Shown piece after piece: positions 9,043-17,912 of a DNA stretch of 62,941 nucleotides (its first letter is position 1; each line of letters begins with the position of its first letter). Source of the DNA: Pseudomonadota bacterium (lineage in GTDB: Bacteria > Pseudomonadota > Alphaproteobacteria > Rhizobiales > Xanthobacteraceae). The DNA is taken from positions 1 through 62,941 of the forward strand of contig JAGXAJ010000016.1 of assembly GCA_018971625.1 (NCBI GenBank), in the 5' to 3' direction. A program made the position numbers and the translations under genes. The notes under the pieces are model-generated. The model was not told where the DNA came from. It worked only from the letters and a program-made list of their open reading frames with translations, and did not search any database.

Positions 9043-9213
9043 TCAAGCATCCGCAATCGGGACTTCGTCGATCTTGTGGCCGTGCATATCAACAATTTTG
9101 ATGAACCAGCGGTCCCAGCCCCATGCTTGCGTGACATGGCCGTGCTTGAGGCGGCGCGTAAGAGCGACTGCGTCATCACGCGCTGCGGCATTGCCCGGCA
9201 AAATCGATACTCT
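9043..9213 (-). pseudogene. Unidentified small-protein tail
   Basis: A minus-strand frame reads RDDAVALTRRLKHGHVTQ, AWGWDRWFIKIVDMHGHK and IDEVPIADA before a stop. It has protein-like composition but no start codon with a ribosome site, so it is probably the C-terminal remnant of a small rhizobial protein. The pattern W..W.IKIVD..G..I.E.P is reminiscent of short DUF6894-type proteins, but I cannot confirm this. Confidence 0.3.
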
Positions 9214-9299
9214 GGTGATTTTCCAGGATCTACGCGCGATCGGTCAGACGCAAATTAATAATCGCGGCATCGGAAGCTCCTCGCAAACACAATGCATTT

Positions 9300-10118
9300 T
9301 CAATCGCTGGCATCGCGCTTGCTCGGTCCGACGCCAATGACTAGGCCTCCCCAGGGGTGGTCAGGGTATTTTTCGAGGTGAATTTCGCCCAGATCGGCCA
9401 CGACAGCGTCTGCTCCATGCTCGAGCAACCCAGGTACGCGAGCTGTGGATCCGACCCCGATGACGAGGCCAAAATCGCCAGCGCGTGCCGCTTGTATCCC
9501 CACTACGGCATCCTCGAAGACTGCCGTACGCTGAGGCACCGCGTTGAGACGGCGCGCTGCCTCCAGGAACATATCGGGAGCCGGCTTTCCGGGAAGGCCC
9601 AGTTGATCGAGATCGATCCCGTCGACGCGTGTATCAAACAAAGATGTCAGACCAGCGGTGTCAAGAAGCTCTGCGCAATGGTGACTCGACGAGGCCACAG
9701 CAGTGCGCATGCCGCGTATGCGGGCCTCTCGCAGAAGGGAGCTGGCGGAAGCGGACACGCGCACCCCTTCCTGTCTCACGAGCTCGGTAAAGTAATGGTC
9801 CTTGCGGCTGGCGAGCCCGTAGATGGTTTCCCGGTCTGCCTGGTCCTCCGGTGCTCCTATAGGGAGCATGATCCTTCGCGCCGCAAGAAAGCTTGTTACG
9901 CCTGCTATGCGCGGTTTGCCGTCGACATAGCGACGATAGTCATTCTCAAGATCGAAAGGGACAAACGCGGCGCCTGTCTGCGCCGCCTGGCGAGACAGAA
10001 GGTCGTCAAACAGCCGCTTCCACGCCCGGGCATGGATCGATGCCGTCTGCGTGATCACGCCATCAAGATCGAAGATAAGCGCATCGAAGCGCCTTACATC
10101 TATGATGACCATGGCCAA
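9300..10118 (-). CDS. pgmB: HAD-family beta-phosphoglucomutase
   Basis: 272 aa. HAD motif I FDLDGVI (nucleophile Asp17, acid/base Asp19), motif II VASSSHH, motif III GKPAPDMFLEAA and motif IV VFEDAVVGIQAA are all present. Beta-phosphoglucomutase converts beta-glucose 1-phosphate, the product of GH65 phosphorylases, to glucose 6-phosphate. It is the last gene of the 13278-9300 operon and overlaps the preceding Usp gene by 19 nt. The pairing with a GH65 enzyme strongly supports this role over a generic phosphatase. Confidence 0.9.
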   Translation of the reverse strand: MAMVIIDVRRFDALIFDLDGVITQTASIHARAWKRLFDDLLSRQAAQTGAAFVPFDLENDYRRYVDGKPRIAGVTSFLAARRIMLPIGAPEDQADRETIYGLASRKDHYFTELVRQEGVRVSASASSLLREARIRGMRTAVASSSHHCAELLDTAGLTSLFDTRVDGIDLDQLGLPGKPAPDMFLEAARRLNAVPQRTAVFEDAVVGIQAARAGDFGLVIGVGSTARVPGLLEHGADAVVADLGEIHLEKYPDHPWGGLVIGVGPSKRDASD

Positions 10119-10960
10119 TATCGTCGACCGCTGTCATCCACACGGAGCACGATCATGGGACAAGAGGTGTCGCAGATGACGCGTTGCATTGTCTGCGCTC
10201 GGCCGGGTTCGAGCGCACCACGCCAGCCCAAAACGATGAGGTCGCTCTGCCGCGCGAAATCGACAATGGCTGCGCCGGCCTCTCCTTGGGCGACCGCGAA
10301 ACGCATGTCGGTGCGCGCCCTCGCCCCCCCGACCGCGCAAAGGCGAGCGAGAAACTCCTGTGCCCAGGCCGGCCACTCATGCTGCGGTTGATCGACATAG
10401 CGCGGCGAGACCAACGTCCCGGGCTCGGTTGGCAGTTCGGTTCCCGGCGTCGCAACGTGCAGCACGACGAGCTCTGCCGCGGCCCTCAGTGCCAAGTCTG
10501 TCGCAGGGCCTATCGCGGCGGCGCTCGTCGGGGTGCCGTCATGCGGAATGAGCAGCCGATGCAGCGCCCATCGCTTGCGCCCCCGAGCGGAAGGGACGAG
10601 GACGACGGGGCAGGGCGACGAGCGGAGGACCGCTGCTGCCACGCTCCCAAGCGCGCGCCACCGCAAATCTGTTCGAATCTGTGGACACATCACGATCATG
10701 GCGGAGTGGCGTTCACCAGCCTCTTTGACGATGGCCGCCGCAGCGGCGCCAGGCCGTTGCTCGAGTATGAGCCCCGGCACATCTTCGCCTGATAGCTTCA
10801 TGCGCTCGACGAGCGCGCGAGTGGTTAGGACGTCATCGCTCACGTGAAGAAGAACAATCGGTGCGTTCAGCAGTTCGCCGAAACCGCGCGCAACCGGTAT
10901 TGCTGCCGTTGAATGAACAGAGCCGTCGAGAGGAACCAGCACTGTTTTCGCGGATGTCAT
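10100..10960 (-). CDS. Universal stress protein, tandem Usp domains
   Basis: 286 aa from ATG at 10960, which overlaps the GH65 stop (ATGA), indicating translational coupling. Two Usp folds: residues about 3-135 (TVLVPLDGSVHSTAAIPVAR, ending SSPCPVVLVPSA) and about 142-280 (RLLIPHDGTP, ending SCPMIVLRVDDS). The full G-x2-G-x9-G(S/T) nucleotide motif is not clear in either domain. Its place between a sugar phosphorylase and beta-phosphoglucomutase suggests a regulatory role in the same metabolic response. Confidence 0.88.
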   Translation of the reverse strand: MTSAKTVLVPLDGSVHSTAAIPVARGFGELLNAPIVLLHVSDDVLTTRALVERMKLSGEDVPGLILEQRPGAAAAAIVKEAGERHSAMIVMCPQIRTDLRWRALGSVAAAVLRSSPCPVVLVPSARGRKRWALHRLLIPHDGTPTSAAAIGPATDLALRAAAELVVLHVATPGTELPTEPGTLVSPRYVDQPQHEWPAWAQEFLARLCAVGGARARTDMRFAVAQGEAGAAIVDFARQSDLIVLGWRGALEPGRAQTMQRVICDTSCPMIVLRVDDSGRRYWPWSS

Positions 10961-13278
10961 TGCGCGATCTCCCAATTGGCCCAGCCCAACGCATTTCCGT
11001 GCAAAACAACACGCTGGCCTTCGCGAACACGACAAGAGGGTCCGTCAAGAACAGCGACGGTCAATTCGTTCCCCGCCTTGATGGTTAGCTCGATTTGCGG
11101 CGGATCAGCTTGCAGGTGCACCCGCAGCGAGCGGCCTCGCCATTGCAGAGGGAATACTAGTTCGGTCCATCCCGGGAGGAGATGTGGATCAAGGACGATG
11201 CCGTTCTCGCGCATGCTCAAGCCCGCAATACCGAAAACCGTTGCCTGCCAGAGGCCGCCAAGGGCACCCATATGGACGCCGCCCGCAGCATTACCCATGT
11301 TGTTCGACAAATCGATCTCTGCGGCCTGACGAAAATAGGTTTGCGCGAGGCTTCGATCACCAAGCTTCGCTGCAACCAGGGAGTAAAGCGCGGGGCTGAG
11401 CGAACTGCCGTGCGCAGTGCGAGGCTCGTAGTAGCGAAAATTAGCCTCGTGCACCGCAACCGGCCATTTGTCCCACAGCAGAGCACTCAGCGCCACGACG
11501 TCAGCCTGCTTGATCGCTTTCGAGCGACGGACACGCTCCGGTCCTAGGTCCATATCAATCGGCATCGCGCGGCCCCGTTGTGCCGCGACGTCAATCTCTT
11601 CCAGCTGGAAGTAGCCTGCAAACTGCTCGAAGAGCCTTGTCGCAGGATCGAAGCCCGTTACCAAAGCTTCTGCTACAGTACGCCAGCTGTTGGGTTCCTT
11701 CTCGGCAAGGCCGAGGCGAGCCGACAGCCGCTGCCAATCGCCCGATTTCGCGCGCTGGAAGCCGTCTGCGACATCGGCTGCGCACTCCAGGTTAAATGCC
11801 GCCATCGCATTGGTATACGCATTGTCATCGACGAGTTCGTGATACTCGTCGGGACCGATCGCTTGTCGGATATGGGCTCGATCATCAAGCCCAACCTTTG
11901 CCCGACTCCTCCAGAACCGTGCTGTCTCGACGAGGATCTCCGCGCCTGCTCCCAGCATAAAGGCATCGTCGCCGGTCGCGTGCCAATACTGCCAAACGGC
12001 ATACGCAACGTCAGCGCTAATGTGGTGTTCTCGTTCTCCTGTCCGGATGATGATGACCCGTCCATCGGGCATGACCGCACGCGTCGGAGTTGTCTCGTCA
12101 CCGCTATCAGCCGATTCCCATGCGTAGAGGGCTCCTTCATAGCCGTACTCGACGGCTTTCCGGCGCGCCGCATCCAGAGTGTGGTAGCGATACATGAGAA
12201 GGGCCCGCGCCGCCGGAGGGTCGGTGAAAACATAAAACGGCAGCATGAAGATTTCTGTGTCCCAGAATATGTGACCCCTATAGGCCTCTCCCGTCAGGCC
12301 ACGCGCGCCGATCGAAACATGTTCGTCGGCTGGATTAGCCGCTGCGATCAGGTGGTAGATCGCGAACCGGAGCGCGCGTTGAGCTTCGTTGTCTCCAGTA
12401 ATTCGAATTTCGGCGTTTTCCCATCGCCGATGCCATGCGTCGACATGCGCTGCGGCCGCCGTTTGAAGGCTGCGCGCGCCCATCGCGGTGAGGTGATCCC
12501 GCGCCGCCTTAGCGGGGTTTCCAACGTCACGTGAGGTGAAGATGGTGAAGATGCGATCGAACCGAATGGTCCCGCTGAGGGTGGCCTCCCATGACCACCG
12601 CTCCTCGCGGCCATTTGGCCCAGTCTCATGATCTGGCAAAAACGAGGCAGCAAGGCTCCGTACCTCCGATGCTTTCGCGATCCCGATCTCGTTGCCAGGG
12701 ATGCGCATGAGCAAGGCGTCAGACTCGATCGCGACCTGTTCGATGTCGGTGCTCGCCATATCCAAAGGACAAGTGCGCGCGGTCAGGCTGATCCTGCCCG
12801 CATAATTCTCAGCGGTTATCGCTACCGATTGCAGCATCACGTGCCGATCGGCGAGTGAGGTCAGTTCGAGAGACGTCAATCGCGTGATGCGACCGCTTGG
12901 ATCCTGCTGGCGCCATTCCGTCCACAGAATGCCTTGGCGAAGGTCAAGTTGTCGCCGATGCAGGAGCGCACGACCTGCCGCCAGCGACAATTTCTCTCCC
13001 TGTACTGTGACATCGACGCACAGCAAATGCGGGAGAACGGCTAGTCTCGGCCCGAGGCCACCATTGGTGACATACAGTCCTGCAATAAAGGTCGAAGGAT
13101 ACGAGAAGCTGATGCCCTCGGCGGCCGAAGCCCTCATGCCCAGGTATCCATTGCAAATGGCGAGGAGCGAGTCAATTTCACGCTCTCGCGCTGGATTCAC
13201 GCCGTCTTCGACCAACAGCCAGCTCGGATCGGCGGTTGGCGAGAGCGAAAAATCGGCGGGGCAATCAGACAACGTCAT
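10957..13278 (-). CDS. GH65 family disaccharide phosphorylase
   Basis: 773 aa, normal family length. N-terminal beta-sandwich domain with NGYLGMRASAAEG (43-55); (alpha/alpha)6 barrel with HIFWDTEIFMLPF (336-348); GPDEYHELVDDNAYTN at 475-490 holds the general-acid Glu; HGSSLSPALYS and GGVHMGALGG near the phosphate site. Family members split maltose, trehalose or kojibiose with phosphate to beta-glucose 1-phosphate; the substrate here cannot be fixed. First gene of an operon with usp and pgmB. Phosphorolysis spares one ATP per disaccharide, which fits its FixK operator (48 nt upstream). A hydrolase role is less likely given pgmB. Confidence 0.92.
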   Translation of the reverse strand: MTLSDCPADFSLSPTADPSWLLVEDGVNPAREREIDSLLAICNGYLGMRASAAEGISFSYPSTFIAGLYVTNGGLGPRLAVLPHLLCVDVTVQGEKLSLAAGRALLHRRQLDLRQGILWTEWRQQDPSGRITRLTSLELTSLADRHVMLQSVAITAENYAGRISLTARTCPLDMASTDIEQVAIESDALLMRIPGNEIGIAKASEVRSLAASFLPDHETGPNGREERWSWEATLSGTIRFDRIFTIFTSRDVGNPAKAARDHLTAMGARSLQTAAAAHVDAWHRRWENAEIRITGDNEAQRALRFAIYHLIAAANPADEHVSIGARGLTGEAYRGHIFWDTEIFMLPFYVFTDPPAARALLMYRYHTLDAARRKAVEYGYEGALYAWESADSGDETTPTRAVMPDGRVIIIRTGEREHHISADVAYAVWQYWHATGDDAFMLGAGAEILVETARFWRSRAKVGLDDRAHIRQAIGPDEYHELVDDNAYTNAMAAFNLECAADVADGFQRAKSGDWQRLSARLGLAEKEPNSWRTVAEALVTGFDPATRLFEQFAGYFQLEEIDVAAQRGRAMPIDMDLGPERVRRSKAIKQADVVALSALLWDKWPVAVHEANFRYYEPRTAHGSSLSPALYSLVAAKLGDRSLAQTYFRQAAEIDLSNNMGNAAGGVHMGALGGLWQATVFGIAGLSMRENGIVLDPHLLPGWTELVFPLQWRGRSLRVHLQADPPQIELTIKAGNELTVAVLDGPSCRVREGQRVVLHGNALGWANWEIAQ

Positions 13279-13326
13279 TGACCTGCTCTCTGCAGCGAAA
13301 ATTACAACTCAAGCTTTTGCAGCATA

Positions 13327-13340
13327 TTGATCTTGATCAA
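13327..13340. promoter_or_regulatory. FixK/FNR-type operator for the GH65 operon
   Basis: TTGATCTTGATCAA, perfect TTGA-N6-TCAA, 48 nt before the GH65 start at 13278. The core sequence is identical to the groEL operator. Confidence 0.88.
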
Positions 13341-13363
13341 CATCGCGCAGTCGACAGCAGCAT

Positions 13364-13377
13364 TTGACCCACATCAA
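13364..13377. promoter_or_regulatory. FixK/FNR-type operator for the GT4 gene
   Basis: TTGACCCACATCAA, perfect TTGA-N6-TCAA, 59 nt before the glycosyltransferase ATG at 13437. It forms a divergent pair with the site at 13327. Confidence 0.8.
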
Positions 13378-13436
13378 AACGGAGCGCGTCAGCGGCACTA
13401 AGTTGGTTTTCCCCAACTGTGCGGGTGGCGCTTCCG

Positions 13437-14588
13437 ATGCGTATCGCTCAAATAGCCCCTCTTCATGAACGCGTGCCACCTAGACTTTACGGCGGCACGG
13501 AACGCGTCGTTTCTTTTCTGACTGAAGAGCTAGTGCGACAGGGCCATGACGTCACGCTCTTTGCCAGTGGCGACTCGCAAACGACAGCCACACTCGTGCG
13601 CTGTTGCGACGTCGCTTTGCGCTTCAATCCTTCGGTGCGCGACACGCTGCCTTATCATATGATCATGCTGGATGAGGTCCGGCGCAGGATCGGCGAATTC
13701 GACGTTCTTCACTTCCACATTGATATCATTCATACCGCGCTGATTCGCGGTTTCGCCGATCGGACTCTGACCACGCTGCATGGCCGATTAGACCTGCCGG
13801 ATCTTGCGCCATTCTACGCGGTGTTCCGAGATCTTCCGGTGGCCGCGATTTCGAATGATCAGCGAAGATATCTGTCTGGCGCGAACTGGCTTGGCACGGT
13901 TCACCATGGCCTTCCTCCGAACCTTCTCCCGTTTCACCCGAATCCGGATGGCTATCTTGCGTTCCTCGGTCGTATTTCCCCCGATAAACGTCCTGATCTC
14001 GCGATCGAGATCGCAGCAAAAAGTGGGATGCCGCTCAAGATCGCGGCAAAGGTGGATCGAGCGGATCAAGCATATTGGGACGCGAAGATTCGCCCCATGG
14101 TCGAGGGCAATTCCGACGTCGAGTTTATCGGGGAAATCGGCGAGGGCGAAAAGGCAACCTTTCTCGGCGGGGCAACCGCATTGTTATTCCCGGTCGATTG
14201 GCCGGAGCCATTTGGACTGGTCATGATCGAGGCAATGGCATGTGGCACGCCGGTGATTGCATATCGCAACGGGTCGGTTTCGGAGATCGTTGAGGAAAGC
14301 GTCTCAGGCTTCGTCGTCGATACCATCGAAGAGGCGGTAGCAGCGGTTCGGCGAATCGGAGACTTGGATCGCGTCAGGGTGCGTGCCGAGTTCGAACGTC
14401 GTTTCACGGCCGAACGGATGGCGCACGAATACGTCCGGATCTACCGACAGCTTCTCACCGCGCGTGGTCGTCAGACCAAGACTAGGGCGATGAACGGAAA
14501 GCATGTCGTGTGGCAGGCGGGCCGACCATCACGATTGCCTAATCTCGCGGATGAAGCTGAGGCGCAATCCCTCAACCCATCGGGGTGA
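13437..14588 (+). CDS. GT4 family glycosyltransferase
   Basis: 383 aa from ATG at 13437 (a GTG at 13419 is also in frame). The N-terminal Rossmann half begins MRIAQIAPLHERVPPRLYGG with GGTERVVSFLTEELVRQGHD. The C-terminal nucleotide-sugar half contains LGRISPDKRPDLAIEIA and DWPEPFGLVMIEAMACGTPV, the E-x7-E motif of retaining GT-B transferases. The acceptor is unknown. It is transcribed divergently from the GH65 operon with its own FixK site, so it may make the glucan or disaccharide that the phosphorylase later consumes. The C-terminal 40 residues are polar and unlike the family core. Confidence 0.9.
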   Translation: MRIAQIAPLHERVPPRLYGGTERVVSFLTEELVRQGHDVTLFASGDSQTTATLVRCCDVALRFNPSVRDTLPYHMIMLDEVRRRIGEFDVLHFHIDIIHTALIRGFADRTLTTLHGRLDLPDLAPFYAVFRDLPVAAISNDQRRYLSGANWLGTVHHGLPPNLLPFHPNPDGYLAFLGRISPDKRPDLAIEIAAKSGMPLKIAAKVDRADQAYWDAKIRPMVEGNSDVEFIGEIGEGEKATFLGGATALLFPVDWPEPFGLVMIEAMACGTPVIAYRNGSVSEIVEESVSGFVVDTIEEAVAAVRRIGDLDRVRVRAEFERRFTAERMAHEYVRIYRQLLTARGRQTKTRAMNGKHVVWQAGRPSRLPNLADEAEAQSLNPSG

Positions 14589-14690
14589 ATAGTCATCATT
14601 GCTGGGTCGAGCGACTGTCTTTTGGTAAGAATGCGTTATGCGAAGTTTCGGAGAAGCGGTTCGTCAAATAGTCATGAATAGGAGGCGAAA

Positions 14691-15104
14691 ATGCATTTTT
14701 TCTCCACGTGGGCCAGCATGAGTTTTGCAGACGCTGTTGCCGCTGCGAAAGAGGCTCTCAAGCGTCAAGGATTCTTGATCGTGGCTGAAACCGACATACG
14801 CGAGGTCTTAAAAAAGCACCTCTCGGTCGATCTACGTCCCTATCTTATTCTGAGCGCCTGCAACCTCCCGCTAGTGCGCCGGGCCGTCGAGGCCGACGAT
14901 GCGATCGGCTCGACGCTGCTTTGCGATGTGGTCGTTCAACAGCATAGCGACGGCTGCGTAGAATTCTCTGTAGTGGATCCAGCTTGCACGATAGGAACGG
15001 TCAACCACGTTGTGATGATCTCGATCGCCGAAGAGCTGCAATCGCTGCTGCAAAAGGTCATGGACGATATCGAGTCGGCCCCCAAATTCCAGCGTGCGGC
15101 ATAG
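14691..15104 (+). CDS. DUF302 domain protein
   Basis: 137 aa. DUF302 pattern: FADAVAAAKEALKRQGFLIV, YLILSACNLPLVRRAVEADD and IGSTLLCDVVVQ. DUF302 proteins are small and stand-alone, often found with redox or sulfur genes; their biochemical role is not established. AGGAGG lies 7 nt before the ATG. It is 102 nt downstream of the GT4 gene and possibly in the same transcript. Confidence 0.85.
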   Translation: MHFFSTWASMSFADAVAAAKEALKRQGFLIVAETDIREVLKKHLSVDLRPYLILSACNLPLVRRAVEADDAIGSTLLCDVVVQQHSDGCVEFSVVDPACTIGTVNHVVMISIAEELQSLLQKVMDDIESAPKFQRAA

Positions 15105-15409
15105 GCATGAGGTTGCGATGCGATGAACACGAAAAATCAGGTCCATGGATGACATCTAGTGGCAGCGTTAGACAATTAGACCGCTGAGCGTTGCGCGCCA
15201 AAACGTCGGACCGGACTAGCTGTGATGGCGGAGATGCCTCCATCTTTTTCATGACGGTCGCGCGATATATCTCGACGGTGCAACACAGACCGCCTGTCCT
15301 TAGCCGCGATTCGAGGCAGCCCTCCCGTCTAAGAGTGGGATTCAGGGAACTCTCAAGAAGAGACGGTATCTGGGCTTTGGCTCCTAAAAGGTGCGACTCA
15401 TCTACTGAG
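15105..15409. other. Intergenic, no gene seen
   Basis: 305 bases between the convergent ends of the DUF302 and YbaK genes. No convincing reading frame, operator or strong hairpin was seen. Confidence 0.5.
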
Positions 15410-15874
15410 CTAAGCGGCGAAATGCGCCTGCCGGGCATCAACTAGAAGCTTGGCAAAAACCGCTCCGCTGAGATGAACCAGGCTGGCACGATCGCCACCC
15501 TCGAGGTAGATCTCTGGCTCCTTCGCCAGGCCTTCATCGACGATGACCTTTAGTCCATAGGCGGCTCCAAGCGCAGGCACCGCGCCCGGCTCGCAATCGC
15601 GAAACAAAGTCTCAATCTGATCCTCGGTGGCCATGGCAACGTCGGTCCCGAGCTGCCTGCGCAGGTCGCCGAACTGGATGTGGCAAGAAGCCGGTATTAC
15701 CGCGAGCATGTAACCGTCCTCTCCCTTGAGCACCACCGCCTTTGCCAAACGATCGATTGGTACGTGGCTTGCCTGAGCGGTTTCGACTGCCGTAACCGTG
15801 TGCGGGTGCTGCATGACATCGTACGGAACGCTTTGCTCAGCAAGATAGCGTGCGAGTGTGACTGCAATGCTCAT
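15410..15874 (-). CDS. YbaK/EbsC-type aminoacyl-tRNA deacylase
   Basis: 154 aa. YbaK/ProX fold: HPHTVTAVETAQASHVPIDR, the conserved Lys in LAKAVVLKGEDGYMLAVIP, a central CEPGAVPALGAAYG loop and the C-terminal VHLSGAVFAKLL. The family hydrolyses mischarged tRNAs such as Cys- or Ala-tRNAPro in trans; the specificity here is unknown. Monocistronic, with a FixK operator 61 nt upstream. This points to translation quality control under low oxygen. Confidence 0.88.
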   Translation of the reverse strand: MSIAVTLARYLAEQSVPYDVMQHPHTVTAVETAQASHVPIDRLAKAVVLKGEDGYMLAVIPASCHIQFGDLRRQLGTDVAMATEDQIETLFRDCEPGAVPALGAAYGLKVIVDEGLAKEPEIYLEGGDRASLVHLSGAVFAKLLVDARQAHFAA

Positions 15875-15935
15875 GATCCGTCTCCAGCAGACATTTTCGG
15901 TGCAACAGGGTCAGGACGGAGCCTCGCCGGTAGCA

Positions 15936-15949
15936 TTGATGCGCGTCAA
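15936..15949. promoter_or_regulatory. FixK/FNR-type operator upstream of YbaK
   Basis: TTGATGCGCGTCAA, perfect TTGA-N6-TCAA, 61 nt before the start at 15874. Confidence 0.82.
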
Positions 15950-16005
15950 AGACCGCCAACGAACGAGGGTGTCCCGCGGCACGTTCTACCGGCCCGGCTA
16001 ACGCG

Positions 16006-16719
16006 TCAAAGGGTTTCCCGCATCCGTTCTTTGCTGGTGAGGTCCGCTTTAGGGCGCTCTTCCGGAACCGGGTGTCCTTCTACGATGTAGTACACCGTCT
16101 CGGCGATATTGGTCGCGTGGTCGCCAATTCGTTCAATATTCTTGGCGCAAAACAGCATATGAGCACAAAATGTGATGCTGCGCGGGTTTTCCATCATATA
16201 GGTGAGGAGTTCGCGGAACAGTGAATTGTCAAGCGCATCGATCTCCCGGTCCTTGCGCCATACCTCCAGGGCCACGGCAACATCGCGGTGCTGATAGCTG
16301 TGCAGCACCTGTTCCAGTTGGACGCGCGCAAGCTGCGCCATGCGCTGCAGCTGAAGCATGACTTCGTCGATGCAGAATTCGCTTGTCAGGAGCAACACTC
16401 GCTTGGCGATGTTCTCAGCGAGATCGCCGGTCCGTTCAAGATCATTGGAAATGCGCAAAGCTCCAGCGATTTCCCGCAGGTCAACAGCCATCGGCTGACG
16501 CCGCGCGATGGTGGCGATAGCGTTCTCTTCGATGTCGCGCTGCTGAGTATCGATAAGATCGTCAGATTCAACAACACGTCTCGCAAGTACGGTGTCCCGC
16601 TTCAACAAGGCTTCGATCGCGTCGTCGATCTGCTGAAGGTCGGACTGACCCATATCCAGGATCCTTTTAGCAAGCTCTTGCAAATCTGAATCAAATGCTC
16701 GCATTGTATGTTCAACCAT
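16006..16719 (-). CDS. phoU: Phosphate signalling regulator PhoU
   Basis: 237 aa from ATG at 16719. Two PhoU three-helix repeats, with the metal-binding motifs ALRISNDLERTGDLAENIAK in the first and CAKNIERIGDHATNIAETVY in the second. PhoU links the Pst transporter to the PhoR-PhoB system and restrains phosphate uptake; it also promotes persistence in several bacteria. It lies 37 nt after pstB, but pstS, pstC, pstA and phoB are all absent here. Confidence 0.95.
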   Translation of the reverse strand: MVEHTMRAFDSDLQELAKRILDMGQSDLQQIDDAIEALLKRDTVLARRVVESDDLIDTQQRDIEENAIATIARRQPMAVDLREIAGALRISNDLERTGDLAENIAKRVLLLTSEFCIDEVMLQLQRMAQLARVQLEQVLHSYQHRDVAVALEVWRKDREIDALDNSLFRELLTYMMENPRSITFCAHMLFCAKNIERIGDHATNIAETVYYIVEGHPVPEERPKADLTSKERMRETL

Positions 16720-16756
16720 GGCGATACCTCGCATCCAACACGACTGGAACGTCCTC

Positions 16757-17644
16757 TCATCCGAAGCGGCCCGTGATGTAATCCTGCGTGCGTCGATCGT
16801 GCGGCGCCGTGAATAGCTTGGTTGTCTTGTCGAATTCGATCAGCTCGCCGAGGTACAGGAAAGCCGAGAAGTCAGATACGCGGGCGGCCTGCTGCATATT
16901 ATGGGTCACAATGGCGATCGTGTATTGCGCCTTCAATTGGTCTATTAGTGCTTCAATTTTGGCCGTCGAGATGGGATCGAGCGCCGAACACGGCTCATCG
17001 AAGAGAATAACCTCGGGCTTAACCGCCAGAGTGCGGGCAATGCACAAACGTTGCTGCTGGCCGCCAGAGAGACTCTCGCCGCTTGCCTTGAGGGTTTCTT
17101 TAACCTCGTCCCAGAGCGCGGCGCTGCGCAAGGCGAGCTCAACCCGGCCATCGAGTTCGGAGCGCGGTAGCCGCTCGTACAAGCGAATCCCGAAGGCAAT
17201 GTTCTCGTAGATCGACATGGGAAAGGGCGTCGGTCTCTGGAACACCATTCCGATGCGGGCGCGCAGAACATTGACGTCAATCGTCGGCGACAGAATGTTC
17301 TCGTTGTCGAGAAGGACCTCACCGGCGGCCCGCTGACCGGGATAGAGATCATACATTCTGTTGAGGACCCGCAGCAGCGTCGACTTCCCGCAGCCGGATG
17401 GCCCAATGACGGCCGTCGCCTTCTTGTCGTACAGCGTGAGAGTGATGTTCTTCAGTGCTTGTGATTTTCCATAAAAGAAATTGAGATTGCGGATGGAAAG
17501 TTTCGCAAAAAACGGCTCGTGCTCCCGCGCCAAAGCCGACTTCGGAAGGGAAATGTCGCTCGAGATCTGCCTATCCGTCAACTGAAGCGTCTCAGCGCTC
17601 AAATTAAACATCTCTCCGTTGAAGGTCGCTGGTTCGAATGACAC
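16757..17644 (-). CDS. pstB: Phosphate ABC transporter ATPase PstB
   Basis: 295 aa. Walker [10 protein letters not shown] (81-89), [20 protein letters not shown], signature [16 protein letters not shown], Walker [14 protein letters not shown] and switch His in [20 protein letters not shown]. These are PstB-specific, including the [11 protein letters not shown] loop. The first 45 residues extend beyond the usual start, so an internal start is possible. It would energise a PstCA channel encoded elsewhere. Its FixK operator (73 nt upstream) in place of a Pho box is unusual for pst genes. Confidence 0.93.
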   Translation of the reverse strand: MSFEPATFNGEMFNLSAETLQLTDRQISSDISLPKSALAREHEPFFAKLSIRNLNFFYGKSQALKNITLTLYDKKATAVIGPSGCGKSTLLRVLNRMYDLYPGQRAAGEVLLDNENILSPTIDVNVLRARIGMVFQRPTPFPMSIYENIAFGIRLYERLPRSELDGRVELALRSAALWDEVKETLKASGESLSGGQQQRLCIARTLAVKPEVILFDEPCSALDPISTAKIEALIDQLKAQYTIAIVTHNMQQAARVSDFSAFLYLGELIEFDKTTKLFTAPHDRRTQDYITGRFG

Positions 17645-17717
17645 ACCCGTGTTCGAAGCTCTTGCACAGGCTCCGCTCTGCTTGAATACTTGTTACTACA
17701 GCTCCTCCAGGCACATT

Positions 17718-17731
17718 TTGACCTGGCTCAA
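17718..17731. promoter_or_regulatory. FixK/FNR-type operator upstream of pstB-phoU
   Basis: TTGACCTGGCTCAA, TTGA-N6-TCAA with a less symmetric centre, 73 nt before the pstB start at 17644. No recognisable Pho box was seen. Confidence 0.7.
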
Positions 17732-17912
17732 GCCGGTGTTGGCCTTAGCGGAGTCCCCGTTTTAAGTATCGACGCAAGCCAACGGTATGGTGCACGTGGC
17801 AAGTCCCAAGCAAGAGCCGCGCAAGATCGGATCGCGACAATTGACCTGGGCGGTCTGTACGAGCATCAAGCGCTGCAACCCGATTGATAGGCAGCGCCGG
17901 TGGAAGGTGCGT

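Noticed and set aside
9357..10391. A 344-aa plus-strand frame
   Set aside because: Antisense to beta-phosphoglucomutase and Usp; no conserved motif.
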